The notes beneath the pieces were generated by a model that was not told the origin of the DNA, ran no database searches, and was given only the letters and a program-made list of their open reading frames with translations. Below are positions 1 through 5,461 of a stretch of 6,969 nucleotides of DNA, in pieces. The stretch comes from Patescibacteria group bacterium (lineage in GTDB: Bacteria; Patescibacteriota; Doudnabacteria; UBA920; 2-01-FULL-50-11). The stretch lies in NCBI GenBank assembly GCA_023485925.1, contig JAMDAJ010000051.1, forward strand, positions 1,458 through 8,426, in the 5' to 3' direction. The position numbers and the translations under genes were made by a program. The first letter of the stretch is position 1; the number at the start of each line of letters is the position of its first letter.

Positions 1-395
1 CCTCCACCGGTCAAGTACTTGAGGTAAAGATGGTAGGAAGGGACGCCCGGCCTTATTGACCAGTTCGGGTCCTTGGCCGCAAAGACCACAACCCCGGCGG
101 TCTTGTCGTAGGTGTAGAACCTTTTGAGCGTGGCGTAGTCGCCAACAGGAAAAGTGTTGCCTCCCAGCTCCGATTCCTTGGCGATGATTGTGGCGACGTT
201 GCCGCGCCACAGAGTAATGGTGCCATTTGCGACAGAGAGCGTTTCGTCCCCGTAGGCCGTGGCAAAGTTTACGTTGCCGAGCGGGGAACCCGTCGCCAGC
301 CTGCCCGCGCTGGTTACGTAGATGGCGGCTTCGAGCGGACTCGCGGCGAACGCGAGCGCGACGTAAAACAACAAACACAGACGCAGATCTTTCAT
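1..395 (-). CDS. Secreted protein of unknown function, 5' part, runs off left edge
   Basis: The reading frame is open from an ATG at 395 to the left edge, giving 131 complete codons without a stop; the C-terminus lies outside the window. The start is well supported: AGGGAGGG sits 6 bases upstream. The N-terminus, MKDLRLCLLFYVALAFAASPL, is a signal peptide with a charged n-region, a hydrophobic core at residues 6-18 and a likely signal peptidase I cut after LEA (residue 23). The mature part begins AIYVTSAGRL and is polar, rich in Gly, Thr, Val and aromatic residues, with short alternating stretches such as GNVATIIAKE and AGVVVFAAKD that suggest beta structure. I recognise no family. The export signal implies an extracytoplasmic or surface role. 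It is transcribed divergently from the operon to its right. Its codons look GC-richer than the flanking intergenic DNA, and its strong Shine-Dalgarno contrasts with most other genes here. Confidence 0.8.
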   Translation of the reverse strand, partial: MKDLRLCLLFYVALAFAASPLEAAIYVTSAGRLATGSPLGNVNFATAYGDETLSVANGTITLWRGNVATIIAKESELGGNTFPVGDYATLKRFYTYDKTAGVVVFAAKDPNWSIRPGVPSYHLYLKYLTGG

Positions 396-401
396 GATGA
401 A

Positions 402-409
402 CCCTCCCT
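402..409 (-). promoter_or_regulatory. Strong ribosome binding site of the left-edge secreted protein gene
   Basis: Read on the minus strand the sequence is AGGGAGGG, then TTCATC, then the ATG at 395. The match to the anti-Shine-Dalgarno and the 6-base spacing are close to ideal, which fixes the start of the leftward gene. Confidence 0.75.
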
Positions 410-428
410 TTTGATTGCTTTTGGGTGC

Positions 429-464
429 GTGCCTGAGGGGCAAGGTTTCGACCCCTTAAGGTGC
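429..464. promoter_or_regulatory. Imperfect hairpin in the leader of the leftward gene
   Basis: On the plus strand GTGCCT-GAGGGG (429-440) can pair with CCCCTT-A-AGGTGC (452-464) around an 11-base loop. The pairing has one bulged A and three G-U wobbles; on the minus strand the wobbles become C-A mismatches, leaving the core AGGGG/CCCCT. It lies directly downstream of the proposed leftward promoter, so it would be at the very 5' end of that gene's leader RNA. I cannot match it to a known riboswitch. It could be a regulatory leader element, a weak terminator or chance. Confidence 0.3.
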
Positions 465-470
465 AGCTTC

Positions 471-500
471 ATCCTACAATCGAGAGGCTGAATGTGTCAA
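471..500 (-). promoter_or_regulatory. Probable sigma-70-type promoter driving the leftward secreted protein gene
   Basis: On the minus strand a perfect TTGACA (500-495) is followed after 18 bases by TAGGAT (476-471), four of six matches to TATAAT. This predicts a transcript start near 464 and a leader of about 70 nt before the ATG at 395. The -35 is strong, the -10 mediocre and the spacer one base longer than ideal. Confidence 0.45.
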
Positions 501-613
501 AAATATAATGATTGCAAAAATGGCTTAAATAAGATAAAAAAATCCAAAAAAATCGGAAAAAATAAATTTTGGCATTTAAAAGACTCTTAAACCGGATTTT
601 GTTGATAAGTTAT

Positions 614-643
614 TTGGCAGTTTTGATGGGAATGTTGTATAAT
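614..643 (+). promoter_or_regulatory. Sigma-70-type promoter of the surface-protein/dsb operon
   Basis: TTGGCA (614-619, five of six matches to TTGACA) is separated by 18 bases from a perfect TATAAT (638-643). The predicted transcript start is near 650, giving an AT-rich leader of about 80 nt before the ATG at 729. It is the best promoter match on the plus strand, and the following genes are closely spaced, so it probably serves the whole unit to 5446. Confidence 0.6.
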
Positions 644-728
644 ATTTTTGCTAGTAAGTTGATTTTAGAAACAAATTTTCAGTCAAAATAAGTTTTCTTC
701 GAAATAAAAAGCACTACTTTTTGAGATT

Positions 729-1259
729 ATGCTGAACTACAGATTTCGGACAGCCATTATTTTGGTGATAATATTTTTTTTGGTCATCGCGGTTTCGGGA
801 ACCGTCTTCATCTATTGGCGCCTCGCTTTTAATCGCGCCGGGAATTTGGACGACGGACAAAAAACGGCTGAAGAGGGGGAAAACGTAAAAACCTACGAGC
901 TTGAAAACCTCACGCTAAAAAATTGCCCAGCGGGCATGCCGGATGGAATACCGCCGGAAAGCGGCATCGAGATTATAAGGAGCCAAAGCGGGCAAGGGAC
1001 CCTCTCCGAGCAGGATCAGTCGCTTTCTCAAACGCATATTTTGTGCACCTATAAATCCAAGCTTGATTTTGAGGCGGCGGCGGAACAGTATAAAAAATAT
1101 TTTAGCAGCCGCAAAGTCACTCCGACGGTGTTGGCGGATACGCCTAAATTGAACTCGAGCGAAGGCCGACTCGATATGGGGACGCTCAACGTGTCCGTGC
1201 TGCAGGCCAACAGGGACACCGTTATGGTTTCTTTGGATTTCATGCCGGTCGCGAAATAA
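729..1259 (+). CDS. Small single-pass membrane protein of unknown function, first gene of the operon
   Basis: This 176-residue protein has a short basic N-terminus (R5, R7), one hydrophobic membrane segment at about residues 8-30, and a soluble C-terminal part. Positive residues before the segment suggest a cytoplasmic N-terminus and an outside C-terminus. Residues 31-60 are a charged linker (DDGQKTAEEGENVK). Residues about 66-176 form a compact domain with a predicted helix (FEAAAEQYKKYF, 114-125) followed by strand-like stretches (LNVSVLQA, VMVSLDFM); it has two cysteines, C66 and C106. I recognise no named family. The plan resembles the next gene: membrane segment, linker, then a region ending in an aromatic 'xxYxKxF' helix. 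Upstream of the ATG I see only a weak TTGAGATT, no clear Shine-Dalgarno. The stop is 16 bases before the next start, so the two are surely cotranscribed. A role beside the large exported protein is guessed from gene order only. Confidence 0.8.
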   Translation: MLNYRFRTAIILVIIFFLVIAVSGTVFIYWRLAFNRAGNLDDGQKTAEEGENVKTYELENLTLKNCPAGMPDGIPPESGIEIIRSQSGQGTLSEQDQSLSQTHILCTYKSKLDFEAAAEQYKKYFSSRKVTPTVLADTPKLNSSEGRLDMGTLNVSVLQANRDTVMVSLDFMPVAK

Positions 1260-1275
1260 AGTTTTACTATTTTTT

Positions 1276-1650
1276 ATGCCGACGCCCGTTTCAATAAACT
1301 TAAAGCCCGTTTCGGTGGAGGCAATCCCAAACGTACCGAAACCAAAATCTTCGAAGGGGAAGATGTGGGTTCTGATTTTTATCACCATCGTCGTCGCTTT
1401 AGGCGCGTGGTTTGTTTATCGCTTCCGGCCGCAATTGCCTGATAACGGCGGCAGGAACGAGTCGAAGGTTGAAGCTATGGAATTGGGCGACGTGAGCGCC
1501 GCAACCGCCGCTAGCAATTTGCCTAAGAGTTTTCCCCTTTTCGGTCAAATTAGAATTTCGTATAGCGGCGCCACTTCCACCCGTTCAAGTGTTCTGGTCA
1601 CTCACGTTTTTGAGCGATTCGGACGTCGGGGCGAATTTTTACGCCTATGA
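1276..1650 (+). pseudogene. Membrane-anchored protein, 5' fragment of a frameshifted gene
   Basis: This frame encodes 124 residues: a proline- and lysine-rich cytoplasmic N-terminus (MPTPVSINLKPVSVEA...PKPKSSKGK), one membrane segment at about residues 31-49, a polar linker, and the start of an outer domain (LPKSFPLFGQIRISYSG, 82-98). After about residue 103 the frame turns into implausible Arg-rich sequence (ERFGRRGEFLRL) and stops at 1648-1650. The convincing continuation lies one base ahead, in the frame ending at 1870. A shift between about 1565 and 1588 is therefore likely; one surplus C in CCC (1580-1582) would give '...GATSTVQVFWSLTFLSD', a natural beta strand. The joined protein would be about 197 residues. 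No Shine-Dalgarno precedes ATG 1276. A later ATG at 1363 follows AAGGGG but would begin right at the membrane segment. An assembly error, a true mutation or programmed frameshifting are all possible; I favour one of the first two. Confidence 0.6.
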
Positions 1651-1870
1651 GAAATTTTTCAAAGCCGACGGTTGGACCATAGATTCCTTTCGTAATCTGG
1701 TGGACCGCAATCAGTACGGATTCATCGAATCAAGCAAGGGCGGGGAGAAAATTACTCTGGCCGTGAACATTCCGCCTTTGGCCGCGGGAAAGTATATTCC
1801 TGTCAACTCGACTCCGGGGTTGGTGGTTTTTAAGGGATACAGTTTTGTGACAATCACTTATACAAGGTGA
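1589..1870 (+). pseudogene. 3' fragment of the frameshifted membrane-anchored protein
   Basis: This is the C-terminal outer domain of the gene starting at 1276, in the +1 frame. The frame is sensible from about 1582. The listed start is a GTG (1589) that has no ribosome binding site and is probably just an internal valine. The domain contains a helix-like stretch (DVGANFYAYEKFFKADGWTI) and strand-like segments (EKITLAVNI, GLVVFKGYSFVTITYTR). Aligned by eye with the preceding gene, 'LTFLSDSDVGANFYAYEKFF' falls on 'CTYKSKLDFEAAAEQYKKYF' without gaps. This suggests the two genes encode distant paralogues and supports this frame as real. Its TGA stop (1868-1870) lies inside the ribosome binding site of the next gene. 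Alone it lacks any export or membrane signal, which also argues that it is a fragment. Confidence 0.6.
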
Positions 1871-1872
1871 GG
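1864..1872 (+). promoter_or_regulatory. Ribosome binding site of the large PA14-domain protein
   Basis: AAGGTGAGG precedes the ATG at 1875 by two bases, its AGG core by more. It overlaps the stop codon of the upstream gene, so translation of the large protein may be coupled to that of its neighbour. It is the clearest Shine-Dalgarno in the rightward operon. Confidence 0.6.
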
Positions 1873-1874
1873 CT

Positions 1875-4613
1875 ATGAAGACAAAAGCGATTTTGGAAAA
1901 AATAGCGGTGTTTTCCGTTATCGGTTTGGCGATTTTGGTTACTGTCTTCGCTTTATTAGAATATAGAATCCTGACGGTATCTGCGGATATTCCTACCGAT
2001 AGTCCCTACGCTCCGCTTTATTATGGTACAGGAACGACAATTTACGGCCCCGCAGCACCAAATGGCAATCCGATTTACACCCAGCAATTTGTTTTCTCAC
2101 TTAGCTATGGTGGTTATTCTGCCGGCGATTTGGCGAATTTAGTCTTAGCAGGACGGGACCCCGCTTATTCTCTAGGTTCATTAGTTCTTGGATCAAATGG
2201 TACGATAATATTCAATGACCAGAGCGGCAACGTTGAATATACTTGTGTCGGGGCGGCTTGCTCCGCATATAATACTGTAATTAAGGATGGTGAAGGAAAC
2301 ACCGTGAGTAGCACTTGCGGAGTAGCTTGCAGTTGTGTCGGCGGCGGCCAAGCTTTGTATGCTGCTAATTCAGCCGCTTGTATGGGAGCAACAGGCGGGG
2401 ACGTGGGACCTATTTCCTGCGACACCGGAGCCGGAGAAGTGACCTGCGGCGGAATAAACACCGGCCAGCAGATTTGCTGTCAATTGGACAACTGCTGTGT
2501 ACGAGATGGCGACGGTAACGAGACTTGTGGAATCCCGGGAGGAGATTATTGCAAGGAACCGGTGTGTCCAAATTCGGTGGACGTCTGGTTTCCGGGAACT
2601 ACGTCTTTATCGGGAGGGCAAGGTTCAGTAATTACGTTTCCTCTAGAAATCGATGCCACGACTTTGGATGTGCCTTATGTCCGGCTTACCGCTTCTTGTC
2701 CCAACGGCGCCATATGTTTGCTAGGTACCGATATTTTTGGCAATGCGCCGAACCATGTTTCTCTTGGCGACAGAGGAGTCACTTCAAATACGGTCAATTA
2801 CACTATTTGGTGGTATAAACAGGCCCCCAATATGAGCTTTTCCGTGCAGGCCTGGGTAGGTACCGATTACGACTCCACCAGCATATGCTGCGGCAAGGAA
2901 TGCTATGCCACCCGCTCTGTCTACGGTATGAGCGGCGGCGTTCCGGTAGTCAACGGCGCCTGCGGATTATACGGCGGAGAGATCGCGCCATACACCGACC
3001 CTTACGGCCTCGTTTTTGACCAGCCGAATTACACCGTGGGCGGAGTTGTGGGGCAAAGGAACCGCATGTGCGACAACGGTTATAACATTTGGGATCCTAT
3101 GTACTTTTGGGGTTATCCTTCCGATTTATATCCGTTTTCCGACGCCAGCGGCTGGTGGTGGTATTGTTACGGCCAAGGGGGAGGAGATAACGCGTTGTGT
3201 AGCGCCAACAAAGCGCCGGTGAACGCAAGCTGCGGCACTGCCGCCAGAACCTATTCTATTTTTGACACCTCTTACGGTTCGGATACATTTTGCGCGACCG
3301 GCACGCTTGATGGTTCAACCCCAAGTTTTCCGGCCAATCCCGGCGATACCGTTACTTGGAATTGCTCAGGGCTTTACGGCGGCGCCCCCACCTCGTGTTC
3401 GGCCAGCCAAGGGGTGGTAGCTTGCCCTGCTACTCCTTCGTCATATCCGACGGATAGCTGGGATCGGGTTTGGTGCGACCATTCCTTCAATATGAAATTG
3501 GCCGACGTTCCTGACGAGCCCATCGAACAGTTCAATACCGACTGGGGGACCGGGTTGGTCGGGGGGATAAGGTCAGATGATATAGGGTTCCGTTCCGGCA
3601 GAACCATTAATATTCCCGCATTGGGTACTTACATTTTTTCTGTCGGCTCTGACGACGGCGTCCGCGTCTGGATTGACGGCAATCTCGTCGATGACCACTG
3701 GTATGATCGCGGGTATATTGTGGATACATTCAGCGCCACGCTCACCGCCGGCAATCATCAGGTGAGAATGGATTACTATGAAAACGGAGGCGGCGCTCAT
3801 GCCAGTTTCAGTTATACGGCCACGCCCCCGCAAGCGCCGTCTTTGGCCTTGAATTCAGGCGCCACCGGCTGCGTTGGCGGTTTGCCCCAGATCGCCCTCA
3901 ACTATGGCGCCAACATCCCCCCCGCTGTGTCCAGAATAGAGCTTTACCGCGATGGCAGCTTGGTTTCTACTGACAACAGTCCTACCGCGAGCCCCGGTTC
4001 AGAAATCTACACCGATGACGGCGTTGTCAGCGGGCAAAGTTATACATACAGCGCGCGGGCTTATACGTCTGCGGGGGCATCTTCGCCGCTTACCTCAACG
4101 GGTCCTTACGTCGCCGCGAATTGTTTGCCGAATTTGTCGGTGAATACGCAATTGCGGGCGGTTAACGGCTCGACCACCTTTAAGCTTCGCGATATCAAGG
4201 ACGGCGACATCCTCAGTTTCCGCATCACTTTTTTGAACAACGGCACCGCTCCGGCCACTCTCGTGGATAATACCACCACGCTTACTTCCAATTTGTCTTA
4301 TATTGGAAACTCATATTCCTGCGCTTCCAAAACCAGTCTCGGACAGAACATGCACTGTGTGCCTAACGCGATCGGCACTCCCGGCGCCTCCTCTCTGGTC
4401 TTCCGCACCAATGACCCCTTGAACGCGGGGGACAGCTTCACCGCTGATTTCCGAGCCGAAGTGGTAACTTTTACCACTCAGCTGAAAGAGTTGATGACCA
4501 TTCGCTCGCAGGGAACTTACCTGCCTGGCAGTTCGTCCTTTGACGTGATTTATTCCCTATTAGCCACTCCTAGTTCCGAGTATCGGCCTAACTTCCATGA
4601 AATTGCGCCGTGA
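1875..4613 (+). CDS. Large secreted cysteine-rich multidomain surface protein with PA14 domain
   Basis: This 912-residue exported protein starts with a basic n-region (K2, K4, K9), a hydrophobic core at about 11-29 and a likely signal peptidase I site after VSA (residue 37). A region to about 120 without cysteines follows, then a Cys-dense segment (15 Cys in 124-231, including CC pairs at 201-202 and 207-208), then a beta-rich segment to about 350. Next come two modules of the type VNxxCG...WxCxGxxGGxxxxCxA (about 358-446 and 449-511); the first contains a very aromatic stretch around 406-432. A PA14 domain follows (about 523-648), with the hallmark SDDGVRVWIDG at 591-601; PA14 domains are beta-barrels often found in carbohydrate-binding or adhesive proteins. 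A fibronectin-III-like domain (about 653-748; YRDGSLVSTD, YTYSARAYT) and a DUF11-like beta-sandwich (about 752-912) end the protein. No C-terminal membrane anchor, LPxTG or sorting signal is visible. Adhesion or glycan binding is inference. The next gene's DsbA-like product probably oxidises its cysteines. Confidence 0.88.
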   Translation: MKTKAILEKIAVFSVIGLAILVTVFALLEYRILTVSADIPTDSPYAPLYYGTGTTIYGPAAPNGNPIYTQQFVFSLSYGGYSAGDLANLVLAGRDPAYSLGSLVLGSNGTIIFNDQSGNVEYTCVGAACSAYNTVIKDGEGNTVSSTCGVACSCVGGGQALYAANSAACMGATGGDVGPISCDTGAGEVTCGGINTGQQICCQLDNCCVRDGDGNETCGIPGGDYCKEPVCPNSVDVWFPGTTSLSGGQGSVITFPLEIDATTLDVPYVRLTASCPNGAICLLGTDIFGNAPNHVSLGDRGVTSNTVNYTIWWYKQAPNMSFSVQAWVGTDYDSTSICCGKECYATRSVYGMSGGVPVVNGACGLYGGEIAPYTDPYGLVFDQPNYTVGGVVGQRNRMCDNGYNIWDPMYFWGYPSDLYPFSDASGWWWYCYGQGGGDNALCSANKAPVNASCGTAARTYSIFDTSYGSDTFCATGTLDGSTPSFPANPGDTVTWNCSGLYGGAPTSCSASQGVVACPATPSSYPTDSWDRVWCDHSFNMKLADVPDEPIEQFNTDWGTGLVGGIRSDDIGFRSGRTINIPALGTYIFSVGSDDGVRVWIDGNLVDDHWYDRGYIVDTFSATLTAGNHQVRMDYYENGGGAHASFSYTATPPQAPSLALNSGATGCVGGLPQIALNYGANIPPAVSRIELYRDGSLVSTDNSPTASPGSEIYTDDGVVSGQSYTYSARAYTSAGASSPLTSTGPYVAANCLPNLSVNTQLRAVNGSTTFKLRDIKDGDILSFRITFLNNGTAPATLVDNTTTLTSNLSYIGNSYSCASKTSLGQNMHCVPNAIGTPGASSLVFRTNDPLNAGDSFTADFRAEVVTFTTQLKELMTIRSQGTYLPGSSSFDVIYSLLATPSSEYRPNFHEIAP

Positions 4614-5446
4614 CAGGACGCAAATCGAATTTCGTTAATTTTCTAAATCCAATGAAAAAACCAGAAATCAAGGTTCCCGTCAACAGTCCGGAAGAAATCG
4701 AGCAGAAGCCCCAAATCCGTCCGGCTTCATCAGGTTCGTGGCAAAGCGTATCGCTACCGCTGAGCATTTTGGCCGCTGGACTTATTATTACTGCCGGTAT
4801 ATTTTTTAATGCCGCCTTGATAATCAGACATTTTGACGCGCAAAGCACCGGTAAGCCGGATGCGCAAACTGCGGGCGTTGCCGCCGGGCAAAACGCCGCG
4901 CCCGCCGAGCCGGTGAATATCCAACTACCCGAGAACGCGCCTTCGCTTGGCTTGTCCAAGGCCCCCGTGCTTGTAGTGGAGTATGCCGATTACCAGTGTC
5001 CGTTCTGCGAAAAGTTCTATACCAGCATTATGCCCCAGTTAAAAAAGGATTACATCGACAAGGGCAAGGTGCGATTCGTGTATCAGGATTATGCCTTTTT
5101 AGGTCCTGATTCCGGCACGGCGGCGGAAGCTGCTCGTTGCGCCGCCGATCAGGGGAAGTTCTGGGAATATCACGATTATCTGTTTACTCACCAGGGCCAG
5201 GAAAATTCCGGCTGGGCTTCATCTGATAAACAAAAAGGTTTCGCCAAATCCTTGGGCTTGAACGTTTCCCAGTTCGGCAAATGTCTGGACGATCACAAAT
5301 ACAGCGTTGAAGTTCAGAACGAATCGAAAGCGGCTTTAGGTTACGGCGTCAGCGGTACGCCTACCGTTTTTGTGAACGGAGTCAGGATAGTGGGCGCCCA
5401 GTCGTATGCCACTTTCCAGCAGGCTATCGAAACGGCATTGAAGTAG
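4610..5446 (+). CDS. Membrane-tethered DsbA-family thiol:disulfide oxidoreductase
   Basis: This 278-residue protein has a cytoplasmic N-terminus, one membrane segment at about 48-72, an Ala/Pro-rich linker to about 105, and a thioredoxin-fold DsbA-like domain (about 107-278). The active site is CPFC (C130-C133) in EYADYQCPFC, and the cis-proline loop is GTPT (P251) before VFVNG. The inserted helical region holds a second cysteine pair, C177 and C225. The layout matches the single-pass BdbD/DsbA-like proteins of Gram-positives and CPR bacteria (Thioredoxin_4 type). It would form, or possibly isomerise, disulfides in exported proteins; no partner DsbB/VKOR gene is in the window. The GTG start at 4610 overlaps the TGA of the large Cys-rich gene by 4 bases, pointing to translational coupling and to that protein as substrate. 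A second in-frame start, ATG 4652 (residue 15), is possible; neither has a clear Shine-Dalgarno. The fold and active site are certain; oxidase versus isomerase direction is not. Confidence 0.92.
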   Translation: MTGRKSNFVNFLNPMKKPEIKVPVNSPEEIEQKPQIRPASSGSWQSVSLPLSILAAGLIITAGIFFNAALIIRHFDAQSTGKPDAQTAGVAAGQNAAPAEPVNIQLPENAPSLGLSKAPVLVVEYADYQCPFCEKFYTSIMPQLKKDYIDKGKVRFVYQDYAFLGPDSGTAAEAARCAADQGKFWEYHDYLFTHQGQENSGWASSDKQKGFAKSLGLNVSQFGKCLDDHKYSVEVQNESKAALGYGVSGTPTVFVNGVRIVGAQSYATFQQAIETALK

Positions 5447-5461
5447 GATCGCAGTTTTGCC

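Larger units (their letters stand above)
396..728. other. Divergent intergenic region, AT-rich
   Basis: This 333-base stretch separates the leftward gene (start 395) from the rightward operon (start 729). The part from about 500 to 728 is strongly AT-rich with many A and T runs; the part from 420 to 470 is GC-richer and holds the leader hairpin. It contains one promoter candidate for each direction. I see no coding frame, tRNA, clear rho-independent terminator or repeat array in it. Confidence 0.7.

Noticed and set aside
53..265. 70-residue open frame on the minus strand
   Set aside because: It lies in another frame of the left-edge secreted protein gene, has no ribosome binding site, and its product is low-complexity Pro/Ser/Thr/Arg.
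441..460. T-arm-like AAGGTTTCGACCCCTT suggesting a tRNA or tmRNA end
   Set aside because: The loop is one base too long, and no acceptor, D or anticodon stems can be drawn around it.
402..470. Riboswitch in the leader of the leftward gene
   Set aside because: I compared it by eye with common classes (c-di-GMP, fluoride, preQ1, SAM) and found no matching conserved core.
504..509. Perfect TATAAT on the plus strand
   Set aside because: No -35-like hexamer lies at 16-19 bases, and such a match is expected in AT-rich DNA; the 614-643 promoter is better placed.
915..1388. 157-residue open frame on the minus strand
   Set aside because: It is antisense to the first operon gene and the start of the second, is rich in Arg/Phe/His as shadow frames often are, and has no start signals.
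1580..1592. Programmed +1 frameshifting
   Set aside because: There is no stop codon, Shine-Dalgarno-like stimulator or known slippery codon at the crossing; an indel explains it more simply. It is not fully excluded.
4588..4959. 123-residue open frame on the minus strand
   Set aside because: It is antisense to the N-terminal half of the DsbA-like gene, which has clear family motifs; its hydrophobic stretch only mirrors the membrane segment.
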